From assembly GCF_035917235.1 (NCBI RefSeq), contig NZ_CP108423.1, positions 5,547,501 through 5,611,500 of the forward strand: a stretch of DNA of 64,000 nt. Reading direction: 5' to 3'. Source of the stretch: Streptomyces sp. NBC_01294. GTDB taxonomy: Bacteria > Actinomycetota > Actinomycetes > Streptomycetales > Streptomycetaceae. The position numbers and the translations under genes are program-made. Shown here piece by piece: positions 19,748 through 28,502 of this stretch. Position 1 is the stretch's first letter. Each line of letters opens with the position of its first letter. The notes under the pieces are model-generated. The model worked only from the letters and a program-made list of their open reading frames with translations. It was not told where the DNA came from and did not search any database.

Positions 19748-20305
19748 TCAATCCTCAAGCAGAGACTTCAGTGCCTGGAGGCGCTCCTTCCAGAACGCCT
19801 TGTAGACCTCGACGGCATCGGCGTCGGCCAGTTTCGTGTGGCCGAGCCCCACTTGCGTACGGTCTGCGCCCTTGGGGGTGAGGTAGACGGAGACGCGGCT
19901 GCTGCCGCCGTCCCAGTCGGCGGTGACGGACTTGCCGGGCCGGTGGGTGCGCAGGGTGAAGTCCTCGTGCGGCAGCCAGCGTTCGCGCAGCGCCGCGTCG
20001 GCGAACGCCGCCGTGACCCGTTCGGCGCCGGCGCCCACGGTGCGGCTCGCACTGGCCTGCCAGTCGCCGTCGCAGGACTGCCCGACCTCGCGCATCCCGC
20101 GCTCCTGCTCGTAGCCGACGGTGACCGACTGGGCGTACCAGCCGCTGACCCCGTACGCGTCCACCAGGCGGCGGGCGATCTCGGTGTGCGTCCGCCCGGT
20201 CGCGCCCCATCCGTCGAGCTCGGCGAACCAGGCGGACCAGTCCCGGCCGGTCTCGGCGGCCAGGGTTTCGTCCGACAGTTTCTCGGTGATCTTCTTGACG
20301 GCCAT
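19748..20305 (-). CDS. DUF4287/SRPBCC-domain protein
   Basis: A 185-residue cytoplasmic protein in two parts. Residues 1-75 match DUF4287 (TGRDWSAWFAELD, THTEIARRLVDAYGVSGWYAQSVTVGYEQERG). Residues 80-185 look like a START/SRPBCC (AHSA1-like) lipid- or ligand-binding fold (WLPHEDFTLRTHRPGKSVTADW). No enzymatic residues are evident. It is divergent from the truncated haemoglobin gene and may share its promoter region. Confidence 0.75.
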   Translation of the reverse strand: MAVKKITEKLSDETLAAETGRDWSAWFAELDGWGATGRTHTEIARRLVDAYGVSGWYAQSVTVGYEQERGMREVGQSCDGDWQASASRTVGAGAERVTAAFADAALRERWLPHEDFTLRTHRPGKSVTADWDGGSSRVSVYLTPKGADRTQVGLGHTKLADADAVEVYKAFWKERLQALKSLLED

Positions 20306-20413
20306 GCTCCGACGCTACTGCGCGGCGGGCGGACCGGCACGGTGTGACGTATCACGGGACTTACGGGACTTTCTGCCCTGGGAAGGCCTCCGGCGGGAGA
20401 GGAGGGTGGAACC

Positions 20414-20875
20414 ATGAACCGCTCCGCTGCCGCCGGCGACATCTCGGGCCGCGCCGACCTCGACGTCGTGCTGCGCCGCTTCTACACGGCCGCCTTCGCC
20501 GACCCGCGGATCGGACCGTTCTTCACCGAGATCGCGGGCACGGACCTCGACGTCCACCTGCCCCGGATCACCGACTTCTGGGAACGGTCCCTCTTCCGCA
20601 CCGCCGCGTACCGGCGCAACGCCTACGCCCCGCACGCCGCGCTGCACTCGGTGCGCGCACTGACCGCCGCCGACTTCGGCCGCTGGGTCCAGCTGTGGAA
20701 CGCGACGATCGACGGACTGCACCGCGGGCCGAACGCCGAGCGGGCCAAGGCGCAGGGCGAGCGGATCGCACTGACCCTGCTCAAGCGCCTGGCCGGCCCG
20801 GACGCCCCGCTGCGGAGCGAGGACGGGCTCGGCTTCATCCCGCTGGCCGCGCTGGAACTGCGCTCAGCGGCCTGA
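20414..20875 (+). CDS. Group III truncated haemoglobin
   Basis: A 153-residue haem protein of the 2-over-2 globin fold. It shows VLRRFYTAAFADPRIGPFF around the B10 Tyr, HLPRITDFWERSLF in the E helix and APHAALHSV with the likely proximal His, which is the group III pattern. These proteins bind oxygen or NO; a role in nitrosative stress is inferred, and the nearby nitrite reductase genes make it plausible. The ATG at 20414 has GGAGGG eight bases upstream. The stop codon lies inside a terminator hairpin. Confidence 0.82.
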   Translation: MNRSAAAGDISGRADLDVVLRRFYTAAFADPRIGPFFTEIAGTDLDVHLPRITDFWERSLFRTAAYRRNAYAPHAALHSVRALTAADFGRWVQLWNATIDGLHRGPNAERAKAQGERIALTLLKRLAGPDAPLRSEDGLGFIPLAALELRSAA

Positions 20876-20896
20876 CCTGCGGTTTCGCAGGTCAGG
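20871..20896 (+). terminator. Terminator overlapping the haemoglobin stop
   Basis: A perfect 11-bp stem, CCTGACCTGCG with its complement, and a GTTT loop. The TGA stop is part of the 5' arm. Confidence 0.75.
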
Positions 20897-21033
20897 CAGG
20901 AATCTCGAAAAAACTTCGCGGGGAGCGATGAGTTTCCCGGGACCCCGCGGTCTACCTCTCGAAAGCGCCGAAGTGCGGAAGTGCCGAAGCGCAGAAGCAC
21001 CGAGCACCGCCATCCGAGAGAAGAGGGACCTCG

Positions 21034-21447
21034 ATGTCCGCCACCATGATCTTCGTCAACCTGCCGGTCAAGGACCTGGAGGCCGCCAAGGCCTTCTGGA
21101 GCAAGCTGGGCTACTCCTTCAACGCCCAGTTCAGCGACGAGAACTGCGCCTCGATGGTCATCAGCGACACCATCGTCGCGATGCTCCTGACCGAGGCCCG
21201 CTACAAGGACTTCACCCACAAGGAGATCGCGGACGCGACGAAGACCTCCGAGGTGCTGCTCTGTCTGAGCGCGGCCGGCCGCACCGAGGTCGACGAGCTG
21301 GTGGACGGGGCCCTGGCGGCCGGCGCCACCGAGCCCCGCCCGGCCCAGGACCACGGCTCCATGTACGGCCGCGCCTTCGACGACCTGGACGGCCACACCT
21401 GGGAGATCATGTGGATGGACCCGGCCGTGATCCAGAACCAGGGCTGA
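21034..21447 (+). CDS. VOC-superfamily protein
   Basis: A 137-residue glyoxalase/bleomycin-resistance fold protein. It has the paired beta-alpha-beta modules (IFVNLPVKDLEAAKAFWSKLGY and HGSMYGRAFDDLDGHTWEIMW) of the VOC superfamily, with possible metal ligands His and Glu in the second. The substrate is unknown. The ATG at 21034 follows AGAGGGA at a good distance. The 100-bp leader contains four short GAAGYGC-like repeats of no obvious role. Confidence 0.82.
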   Translation: MSATMIFVNLPVKDLEAAKAFWSKLGYSFNAQFSDENCASMVISDTIVAMLLTEARYKDFTHKEIADATKTSEVLLCLSAAGRTEVDELVDGALAAGATEPRPAQDHGSMYGRAFDDLDGHTWEIMWMDPAVIQNQG

Positions 21448-21460
21448 CCTCCCGCCGCGG

Positions 21461-21793
21461 TCAGGAGGTCACGGCGGTCCGCACCGGGTAGGTCCGGACC
21501 GCCACCTCCTCGTCGTCCAGACAGCGCCCCGACTCCAGGTCGAAGCGCTGCTTCAGCAGCGGCGAGGCCACGAAGGGCCGGCCCTCCACGGTCCCGAGCA
21601 GTCCGCGCGAGAGCACGTGCGCCCCGGTGAAGGGGTCCTGGTTGCCGATGGCGTACGGGCGCCCCGCGCGGTCGACGAAGACCGCGGCCTGGCTCCCGTC
21701 GGGCAGCAGCGCCGCGACCCCGCGACCGGGGATCAGCGCGGACAGCTCGCACACCGTCAGCCAGCCCTGCGCCACTTGCAGTTCCACGGTCAT
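21461..21793 (-). CDS. nirD: Nitrite reductase small subunit
   Basis: A 110-residue NirD subunit of assimilatory NADH-dependent nitrite reductase. It has a Rieske-type fold (AVFVDRAGRPYAIGNQDPFTGAHVLSRG and ASPLLKQRFDLESGRCLDD) but lacks the Cys/His iron-sulfur ligands, which is normal for NirD. Its ATG overlaps the nirB stop by 4 nt (ATGA), so translation is coupled. It is the last gene of the FAD oxidoreductase-nirB-nirD operon. Confidence 0.92.
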   Translation of the reverse strand: MTVELQVAQGWLTVCELSALIPGRGVAALLPDGSQAAVFVDRAGRPYAIGNQDPFTGAHVLSRGLLGTVEGRPFVASPLLKQRFDLESGRCLDDEEVAVRTYPVRTAVTS

Positions 21794-24315
21794 CGGACGG
21801 CACCTCCTATGGTCAGGACGGCCAGGTCGGGCTTGACCTGGTCGCGTTCGGGGACGAACTTCACGGTCGGGTCGGGGGCGCCGGGCGCGTTGACGAAGGA
21901 CACGAACCGGCGCAGCCGCTCCGGGTCCTCCAGCGTCTCGGCCCACTCGTCCCGGTAGTGCGCCACGTGGTCGGCCATCAGGGACTCCAGCTCCGCACAC
22001 AGCCCGAGCGAGTCGTGCACGACCACGTCCCGCAGGTGCGCCAGGCCCCCCTCCAGCCGCTCCAGCCAGGTGGAGGTCCGCTCCAGCCGGTCGGCGGTGC
22101 GAATGTAGAACATCAGGAACCGGTCGATCAGGCGGACCAGTTCCGCGTCCGACAGGTCCTGGGCCAGCAGGTCGGCGTGGCGCGGGGTGGCCCCGCCGTT
22201 GCCGCCCACGTAGAGGTTCCAGCCGCTCGCCGTCGCGATGACCCCGAAGTCCTTGCTCTGCGCCTCCGCGCACTCGCGGGCGCAGCCGGAGACCGCCGAC
22301 TTGAGCTTGTGCGGGGCGCGCAGGCCCCGGTAGCGCAGCTCCAGGTCGATGGCCATCCTGACGCTGTCCTGGACGCCGTAGCGGCACCAGGTCTGCCCCA
22401 CGCAGGACTTCACCGTCCGCAGGGCCTTCCCGTACGCGTGCCCGGACTCGAATCCGGCGTCGACGAGGCGTGCCCAGATCCGCGGGAGCTGGTCCACACT
22501 CGCTCCGAAGAGGTCGATCCGCTGCCCGCCGGTGATCTTCGTGTAGAGGCCGAAGTCCCGGGCCACCTCGCCGATCACGATCAGCTTGTCGGGGGTGATC
22601 TCACCGCCGGGGATGCGCGGCACGACCGAGTACGAGCCGTTGCGCTGCAGGTTCGCGAGGAAGTGGTCGTTGGTGTCCTGGAGGGCGGCCTGCTCCCCGT
22701 CGAGGACGTAGCCGCTCGCGCCGAGGGTCGGGGCGAGCGAGGCGATGATCGAGCCGACGGTGGGCTTGCAGACCTCGCAGCCGTTGCCGCCGCGGGCCTC
22801 CGGGCGGCCGTGGCCGTCGAGGAGCTGCTCGAACGAGGTCAGCCGGCGGGTGCGGACGATCTCGTAGAGCTCGGCCCGGGTGAAGGGGAAGCAGCCGCAC
22901 AGGCCCTTGTCCGCGGCGGCGGGCAGCAGCTGCCCGATCACCTTGACGCAGCTGCCGCAGCCCGTGCCCGCCTTGGTGCACTTCTTGACCTCGGTGAGGG
23001 TCGCGCAGGCGGCGATGGCCTTCTTCGTGACGTTGTGGCAGGAGCAGATCACCGCGTGGTCGGGGAGCGAGGACGGGCCGAGCGCGACGGGCGCGCCCAG
23101 CCCGGCGGGCAGGACCAGCTGCTCGGGGGAGACGGGCGGGACGCTGCCGGTGAGCGGGCGCAGCAGGCCGTACGAGTCCGCGTCGCCGACCAGGACCCCG
23201 CCGAGGAGGACCCCGTCGGGGGAGACGACCAGCTTCTTGTACACGCCGGAGCGGGAGTCGGACCAGACGACGTCCAGGCTGCCGGGCGTGGCTCCGTGGG
23301 CGTCGCCGAAGGAGGCCACGTCCACGCCGAGCAGCTTGAGCTTGGTGGAGAGATCGGCTCCGGTGAACTCCTTCTCGCGGCCCAGCAGGTCGTCGGCGGC
23401 CGTCTCGGCCATCTCGTAGCCGGGGGCGACCAGACCGTAGACGCGGCCGTCGACGGCGAGCGCGCACTCGCCGATGGCGTAGACGTACGGGTCGGAGGTG
23501 CGGCAGCGGGCGTCGACGGAGATGCCGCCGCGCTCGCCGACGTCCAGCCCCGCGTCACGGGCCAGCTGGTCGCGGGGGCGGACGCCGGCGGAGAAGACGA
23601 CCAGTTCGGTGTCGACGGTGGAGCCGTCGGACAGCTTCATGCCGCTGACGCGGCCGTCCTCGCCGGTCACCACCTCCTGGGTGCCGACGCCGGTGTGGAC
23701 GGTCAGGCCCATGGACTCGATGGTGCGCAGCAGGGCGGCGCCGCCGCCCTCGTCGACCTGGACCGGCATCAGGCGCGGGGCGAACTCGACGATGCGGGTG
23801 GCGAGGCCGAGACCCTGCAGGGCGCCGGCCGCCTCCAGCCCGAGGAGACCGCCGCCGACGACCGCGCCGTGGCTGCGGTCCTTGGCGTACTCCTCGATCG
23901 CGAGGAGGTCCTCGATGGTGCGGTAGACGAAACAGCCCGGGGCGTCCTTGCCGGGGACGGGCGGCACGAAGGGGAAGCTGCCGGTGGCCAGGACCAGGAC
24001 GTCGTACGGGAACACCTGCCCGGAACGGGAGGTGACCGTGCGGGCGGCCCGGTCGATGCGCTCGGCGGGGTCGCCGAGGTGCAGGCTGATGCCGTGCTCC
24101 TCCATGAACCCGGCGGGCGTCATCGACAGGTCCTCGGCGGTGCTGCCGGAGAAGTACGAGGTCAGGTGCACGCGGTCGTAGGCGGGCCGGGGCTCCTCGC
24201 AGAGCACGGTGATCCGGTGCGTGGCGGTGACCCCGCGCTCGGCGAGTGCCTCCAGGTAGCGCTGGCCGACCATGCCGTGCCCGATGAGCACGATCGTGGG
24301 CAGGGGCTCGGGCAT
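21790..24315 (-). CDS. nirB: Nitrite reductase large subunit
   Basis: Reduces nitrite to ammonium with NAD(P)H using FAD, 2Fe-2S, 4Fe-4S and sirohaem. The 841 residues run in the expected order: FAD domain (VLIGHGMVGQRYLEAL), NAD domain (GGGLLGLEAAGAL), a BFD-type 2Fe-2S domain (CSCHNVTKK and GTGCGSCV), and the sulfite/nitrite reductase domain with the cluster cysteines in SCVGQTWCRYG and SGCARECAEAQ. The start at 24315 has GGAGG eight bases upstream and lies one base after the stop of the preceding gene. A GlnR-like site lies before the operon. Confidence 0.95.
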   Translation of the reverse strand: MPEPLPTIVLIGHGMVGQRYLEALAERGVTATHRITVLCEEPRPAYDRVHLTSYFSGSTAEDLSMTPAGFMEEHGISLHLGDPAERIDRAARTVTSRSGQVFPYDVLVLATGSFPFVPPVPGKDAPGCFVYRTIEDLLAIEEYAKDRSHGAVVGGGLLGLEAAGALQGLGLATRIVEFAPRLMPVQVDEGGGAALLRTIESMGLTVHTGVGTQEVVTGEDGRVSGMKLSDGSTVDTELVVFSAGVRPRDQLARDAGLDVGERGGISVDARCRTSDPYVYAIGECALAVDGRVYGLVAPGYEMAETAADDLLGREKEFTGADLSTKLKLLGVDVASFGDAHGATPGSLDVVWSDSRSGVYKKLVVSPDGVLLGGVLVGDADSYGLLRPLTGSVPPVSPEQLVLPAGLGAPVALGPSSLPDHAVICSCHNVTKKAIAACATLTEVKKCTKAGTGCGSCVKVIGQLLPAAADKGLCGCFPFTRAELYEIVRTRRLTSFEQLLDGHGRPEARGGNGCEVCKPTVGSIIASLAPTLGASGYVLDGEQAALQDTNDHFLANLQRNGSYSVVPRIPGGEITPDKLIVIGEVARDFGLYTKITGGQRIDLFGASVDQLPRIWARLVDAGFESGHAYGKALRTVKSCVGQTWCRYGVQDSVRMAIDLELRYRGLRAPHKLKSAVSGCARECAEAQSKDFGVIATASGWNLYVGGNGGATPRHADLLAQDLSDAELVRLIDRFLMFYIRTADRLERTSTWLERLEGGLAHLRDVVVHDSLGLCAELESLMADHVAHYRDEWAETLEDPERLRRFVSFVNAPGAPDPTVKFVPERDQVKPDLAVLTIGGAVR

Positions 24316-24316
24316 G

Positions 24317-25717
24317 TCAGTGGCCTCCGTCGTCGGTGAGCAGGTGGAACAGGTCGTGCGGGGATTCCCCGCCCTCCCAGGTGCGGGCGAGGGCCCCCAC
24401 GGTGGAGAGTTCGCCGAGCAGGACCCCGCCGACGAGGTCGCCGCCGCGCAGGACGACCTTGCGGTAGGTCCGGCGGGTGGCGTCGGCGAGGCGGACCACG
24501 TCGTCGCCGGGGCGGGGGGTGGTCTCGCCGAAGGCGGCGAGGTCGAGGGAGCCGTGCTCGGTTCCGCCGAGGGTGAGGCGGGTGAGGGCGCGGGTGCCGG
24601 TGTAGCGAGCGGGGCCGCCTCCGGTGAGGACCGCGGCGAGGGCGTCGGCCTGCTCCAGGGCTGCGCCCGCCAGGCCGTACACCTGGCCGGCGTGCTCGGC
24701 GCAGTCGCCGATGGCGTGGATGCGGGGGTCGCTGGTGCGGAGCCGGTCGTCGACCACGATGCCCTTGCGGATCTCCAGGCCGGCGGCCTGGGCGAGGCCC
24801 GTGCGGGGGCGTACGCCGCAGGCGAGCACGACGAGGTCGGCGTCGAGCCGGTACCCGTCGGCGAGCTCGACCCCGGTGACCTTGCGCGGAGTGTCCCCGC
24901 CCCGCCGCCTCCCGGGCTCTGCCCGGACCCGCGCCTCAAACGCCGGCGGGGCTGAAAGACCGGGGCTCCGCCCCGCACCCCGTGCCTCAAACGGCGGCGG
25001 GGCTGAAAGACCGGGGCTCCGCCCCCGACCCCGCGCCTCAAACGCCGGCGGGGCTGGATTCAGCGGAGCTGTGGACGACGTGATCAGGCCGCGGACCCGG
25101 CATTCTGTGTGGATCTCCACGCCGAGGTCGGTCAGGTGCGTGGCCAGCAGGGCGGAGGCGTCGGCGTCGAGTTGGCGTTCCATCAGGCGCTCGCCCTGCT
25201 GGGCCAGGACCACCACCGCCCCCCGCGCGGCGAGCGCACGGGCCGCCGAGACGCCCAGCAGGCCCCCGCCGATCACCACCACCCGCACTCCGGGGCGTAC
25301 TGCCGCCGAGAGCGCCAGGCAGTCGTCCATCGTGCGGAACGCGTGGACCCCGTCCGGGAGGTCCCGCCCTTCGGGCTCGAACAGCCCGCGCAGCGGCGGG
25401 AGCACCGCGTTCGAGCCGGTGGCCAGCACCAGCGTGTCGTACCGCTCCACCGTGCCGTCGTCGCCGTGCACGGCCCGCTCCGCGCGGTCGATGCGCACCG
25501 CGCGCACCCCCCGCCGCAGCGCGGGGCCGGGCGCCGGGAGGGCGGTCACCTCGGGCGCGTAGCGGCCCGCGAGGACCTCGGCGAGCAGGACCCGGTTGTA
25601 CGGAACGTGGGACTCCTCGCCGAGCACGGTCACCGCCGCGGCCGGGCCGAGCCGCTGCGCGAGCCGCAGGCCCGCGAGGCCGCCGCCGATCACCACCACA
25701 CGCTGTTCCGAGGTCAT
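24317..25717 (-). CDS. FAD-dependent NAD(P)H oxidoreductase (NasB/NirB N-terminal type) with repeat insert
   Basis: The 466-residue flavoprotein resembles the N-terminal half of NirB. It has an FAD site (VVVIGGGLAGLRLAQRL), an NAD site (VVVIGGGLLGVSAAR), ACGVRPRTGLA and the second FAD motif HAIGDCAEH. In this setting it probably feeds electrons to assimilatory nitrate reductase NasA. Residues about 214-278 are an extra segment made of 17-residue repeats (PAFEARGRGRSPGLSAP-like) encoded by a dispersed DNA repeat. Removing it would join VRGLI to KVTGVELADGY as in relatives. First gene of the nirBD operon. Confidence 0.85.
   Translation of the reverse strand: MTSEQRVVVIGGGLAGLRLAQRLGPAAAVTVLGEESHVPYNRVLLAEVLAGRYAPEVTALPAPGPALRRGVRAVRIDRAERAVHGDDGTVERYDTLVLATGSNAVLPPLRGLFEPEGRDLPDGVHAFRTMDDCLALSAAVRPGVRVVVIGGGLLGVSAARALAARGAVVVLAQQGERLMERQLDADASALLATHLTDLGVEIHTECRVRGLITSSTAPLNPAPPAFEARGRGRSPGLSAPPPFEARGAGRSPGLSAPPAFEARVRAEPGRRRGGDTPRKVTGVELADGYRLDADLVVLACGVRPRTGLAQAAGLEIRKGIVVDDRLRTSDPRIHAIGDCAEHAGQVYGLAGAALEQADALAAVLTGGGPARYTGTRALTRLTLGGTEHGSLDLAAFGETTPRPGDDVVRLADATRRTYRKVVLRGGDLVGGVLLGELSTVGALARTWEGGESPHDLFHLLTDDGGH
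24931..25058. repeat. In-frame dispersed repeat array (51-bp period) within a flavoprotein gene
   Basis: Three copies of GCCTCAAACGSCGGCGGGGCTG begin near 24933, 24984 and 25035. They are spaced 51 bp, with GGGGCTCCGCCCC hairpin sequence between them. The period is 17 codons, so the reading frame is kept. Confidence 0.9.
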
Positions 25718-25739
25718 GCCCTGAGCGTGCGCCGCCGCT

Positions 25740-25766
25740 GTTTCCCCTCGGCATCGCTCCTGTTAC
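25740..25766 (-). promoter_or_regulatory. Putative GlnR box upstream of the nir operon
   Basis: On the minus strand: GTAAC-n6-GATGC-n6-GAAAC, fitting the gTnAc-n6-GaAAc style spacing of GlnR sites. It lies 23-49 bp before the operon's first ATG. GlnR control of nirB is known in S. coelicolor; this site is inferred. Confidence 0.45.
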
Positions 25767-25861
25767 CCGGACGGAACGCCGACCTCAGCGCCCGGGTTAA
25801 GGGCCCGTGAGGCCATCCTCAAGGCCGCCTTAAGCGCCGTCGGCGCCGCCGCGGCGGCCCG

Positions 25862-25867
25862 TAGCGT
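25862..25867 (+). promoter_or_regulatory. -10 box of leaderless flavin reductase promoter
   Basis: TAGCGT lies seven bases before the ATG at 25875. It overlaps the alternative GTG at 25866, which argues against that start. Confidence 0.4.
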
Positions 25868-25874
25868 GATCCGC

Positions 25875-27170
25875 ATGCGAGATGCGGCAGTGCGGGTCAG
25901 GGGCGGGATGCTGGGCGGTGCGGGGGTGGTGACCCTGCTCTGGGCGGCGCAGGTACGGCCCTCGGCCCGGCCCGACGCGCTGTTCGCCACCGCCGCGCAC
26001 CTGACCGGCCTGCTCGCCGGATACGGGGTGCTGGTGCTGCTGTTCCTGATGGCCCGGGTGCCCGCAGTCGAGCACGGCGTCGGCGCCGACCGGCTCGCGC
26101 GCTGGCACGCGTTCGGCGGCCGGTACGTGCTCCTCCTCTGCTTCGGGCACGGGCTCTTCGCCCTGCTCGGATATGCCGTGCACGAGGGTGTCGACGTGGT
26201 CTCCGCCGTCCGGGAGCTGCTCGCCTACCCCGCGCTCGCCGCCGCCGCGGCCGGGACCGTCCTCCTGGCCGCGGTCGGTGTGACCTCCGCCCGATCGGTA
26301 CGCCGCAGGGTGTCGCACGAAACCTGGCGCGGGGCGCACCTGCTGGTCTACCTCGCCGCCGCCCTCGCCTTCGGGCACCAGCTCGCCGGGCCCGACCTCG
26401 CCGTGGCCGGCTGGTTCTGGGCGCTCGCCCACACCGCGGTGGCCGTCCTGCTGGTCTGGTACCGCGCCGTGGTCCCCGTACGACAGGCCCTGCGGCACGC
26501 GCTGCGGGTCGCGGACGTCCGGGTCGAGGGGCCCGGGGTGGTCTCCGTCGTCGTCTACGGGGAGCACCTGGCGGAACTGCGCGCCGAGCCGGGCCAGTTC
26601 CTGCGCTGGCGGTTCCTGGAGCGGCGGCTGTGGCACACCGCCCTGCCGTTCTCGCTGTCCGCGCCGGTCCGCGGGAACGCCCTGCGGATCACCGTGAAGG
26701 GACTCGGCGGGCACTCGCGCCGGATCCGCCGGCTGCGCCCCGGCACGAGGGTCCTGGCCACCGGGCCGTTCGGCGCGCTCACCGCCGCCCGGCGGACCCG
26801 GCCCAAGGTGCTGCTGATCGCGGGCGGGGTCGGGATCACCCCGATGCGGGCCCTGTTCGAAACGCTGCCGGGCGGTCCCGGGGACATCACCCTGCTCTAC
26901 CGGGCCGGGGCCGAGGAGCACCTGGTCCTGCGCGCCGAGCTGGAGGCCATCGCCGCCGAGCGGCAGGCCGGGCTGCACTACCTGCTCGGGCCGTCCGGGG
27001 CGGCATACAATCCGCTGGCCCCGCAGGCGCTGAGCGGGCTGGTGCCGGACCTGGCGGAGCACGACGTGTACCTGTGCGGGCCGCCGGGGATGGCCGAGGC
27101 GACCCGGGGCGCGCTGCTGCGGGCCGGGGTGCCGGCCGGGCGGATCCATTCCGAGTGCTTCAGCTTCTGA
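25875..27170 (+). CDS. Ferric-reductase-like transmembrane flavin oxidoreductase
   Basis: A 431-residue membrane protein. About six N-terminal helices hold histidines suited to haem binding (RWHAFGGRYVLLLCFGHGLF, RGAHLLVYLAAALAFGHQLAG). The C-terminal half is a ferredoxin-NADP reductase module: FAD-binding LPFSLSAP, LRITVKGLGGHS, NAD-binding GGVGITPMRALFE and the end motif YLCGPPGMAE. It resembles NOX/FRE-type ferric reductases that move electrons across the membrane; the acceptor is unknown. It is divergent from the nir operon. Confidence 0.85.
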   Translation: MRDAAVRVRGGMLGGAGVVTLLWAAQVRPSARPDALFATAAHLTGLLAGYGVLVLLFLMARVPAVEHGVGADRLARWHAFGGRYVLLLCFGHGLFALLGYAVHEGVDVVSAVRELLAYPALAAAAAGTVLLAAVGVTSARSVRRRVSHETWRGAHLLVYLAAALAFGHQLAGPDLAVAGWFWALAHTAVAVLLVWYRAVVPVRQALRHALRVADVRVEGPGVVSVVVYGEHLAELRAEPGQFLRWRFLERRLWHTALPFSLSAPVRGNALRITVKGLGGHSRRIRRLRPGTRVLATGPFGALTAARRTRPKVLLIAGGVGITPMRALFETLPGGPGDITLLYRAGAEEHLVLRAELEAIAAERQAGLHYLLGPSGAAYNPLAPQALSGLVPDLAEHDVYLCGPPGMAEATRGALLRAGVPAGRIHSECFSF

Positions 27171-27375
27171 GCCCCGCTCCGCGCGCTGCGCCCTGCTCGC
27201 GTTCCCTGAGTCGCCCTGGTCCCAGTGCCCCGGGTTCCGTGCGTTCCCGCGTTCCGTGCGCCCGCCGCGTTCCCCCCCCCGTTCCCCCCCCGTTCCCCCC
27301 GTTCCCCGCGTTCCCGCGTTCCGTGCGCCCGCCGCCTTCCCCGCGTTTCCCGCGTTTCCGAGGAGTCACCGCCCC
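27171..27375. repeat. Low-complexity CGTTCC(C) tract
   Basis: Dense runs of GTTCCCC, CGTTCCGTGCGCCCGCCG and CCGCGTTTCC, including homopolymer C runs up to ten, fill the gap (core 27215-27356). It looks like slippage-prone simple sequence, and no gene is visible. Confidence 0.75.
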
Positions 27376-27660
27376 ATGCGTCACCCGCTGCACGTCGCCC
27401 TGTCCGTCCCCGTCCCCGCCGGCGCCACGGCTCCGTCGGCCGCCCGCCACCGCAAGCCGCGCAGGCCCTCGGCGGTGCGGGCCGGGCTGGCCGCACTGGC
27501 CGCCGTACCGCCCGCGCGGCGGCTGGCGGCGGGGCTGGGGGCGGCCAGCGTGCTGGCCGCGACCGTGCTCACGGCGGTCGTGGACCCGGCGGCTCCGGTC
27601 GCCCCGGACCGGGTGCCGGCCCGGCAAAGCTCAACCTTTGCGCAAGTTTCCGGAGATTGA
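27376..27660 (+). CDS. Small basic, Ala/Arg-rich hypothetical protein
   Basis: A 94-codon frame with ATG at 27376 and GAGGAG ten bases upstream. The product has an Arg/Lys-rich centre (RHRKPRRPSAVRAG) followed by a possible membrane segment (RLAAGLGAASVLAATVLTAVV). No family is recognised. It could be a small membrane protein or a chance frame in GC-rich DNA. It is followed 37 bp later by the TauE gene, which has its own promoter. Confidence 0.4.
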   Translation: MRHPLHVALSVPVPAGATAPSAARHRKPRRPSAVRAGLAALAAVPPARRLAAGLGAASVLAATVLTAVVDPAAPVAPDRVPARQSSTFAQVSGD

Positions 27661-27684
27661 TGGCTCCTGCACCCAACTGGTCCA

Positions 27685-27690
27685 TAGGGT
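27685..27690 (+). promoter_or_regulatory. -10 box of leaderless TauE/SafE promoter
   Basis: TAGGGT seven bases before the GTG at 27698, in a locally AT-richer stretch. Confidence 0.4.
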
Positions 27691-27697
27691 CGACTCC

Positions 27698-28474
27698 GTG
27701 CCTGAGATATCAACGACCATGATCATCGTGTTGTGCGTGGCGGCCGCGGCGGCCGGCTGGATCGACGCGGTGGTGGGCGGCGGCGGCCTGCTGCTCCTGC
27801 CCGCGCTCCTCCTCGGCCTGCCGAACGCCCACCCGGCCACCGTCCTCGGCACCAACAAGGCCGTGGCCATCGTCGGCACCGCCGGCGCCGCCGTGACGTA
27901 CGTGCGCAAGGCCCCGGTGGACGTGAAGCTCGCCGTCCGCATCGGCGCGGCCGCGCTGCTCGGCTCGATGGGCGGCGCCGCCCTCGCCGGCGGCATCAGC
28001 AAGGACGCGCTCCGCCCGCTGATCATGGTGGTCCTCGTGGTCGTCGCCGGCTTCGTGCTCTTCCGGCCCGCCTTCGGCGCCGCCCCCTCCGCCTCGCCCG
28101 TCAGCCGGCAGCGGGTGCTGCTCGCCATCGGGCTCGCCGGCCTCGGCATCGGCTTCTACGACGGCCTCATCGGGCCCGGTACCGGCACCTTCCTGGTGAT
28201 CGCGCTCACGGCGCTGCTCCACCTCGACCTGGTGACCGCCTCCGCCACCGCCAAGATCGTCAACTGCTGCACCAACGCCGGGGCGCTCGCGATGTTCGCC
28301 TACCAGGGCATGGTGCTGTGGCAGCTGGCCGCGCTGATGGCGGTGTTCAACCTGGCCGGCGGCATGATCGGCGCGGGCATGGCCCTCAAGAAGGGCAGCG
28401 GCTTCGTCCGCGGCGTGCTGCTGACGGTGGTGGGCGCGCTGGTCATCAAGCTCGGCTTCGAGCAGTGGGGCTGA
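27698..28474 (+). CDS. TauE/SafE-family sulfite exporter/anion permease
   Basis: A 258-residue protein with eight predicted helices arranged as two similar halves. The signatures GWIDAVVGGGGLLLLPALL and GFYDGLIGPGTGTFLVIAL are the paired TauE/SafE motifs. Family members move sulfite, sulfoacetate or related anions; the substrate here is unknown. The GTG at 27698 (VPEISTT) is chosen over the ATG at 27719 because the -10 hexamer spacing fits a leaderless start. It ends 28 bp from the convergent sortase gene. Confidence 0.88.
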   Translation: MPEISTTMIIVLCVAAAAAGWIDAVVGGGGLLLLPALLLGLPNAHPATVLGTNKAVAIVGTAGAAVTYVRKAPVDVKLAVRIGAAALLGSMGGAALAGGISKDALRPLIMVVLVVVAGFVLFRPAFGAAPSASPVSRQRVLLAIGLAGLGIGFYDGLIGPGTGTFLVIALTALLHLDLVTASATAKIVNCCTNAGALAMFAYQGMVLWQLAALMAVFNLAGGMIGAGMALKKGSGFVRGVLLTVVGALVIKLGFEQWG

Positions 28475-28502
28475 CCGTCCCCCGTTCCGCCTCCGGGACG
28501 CA

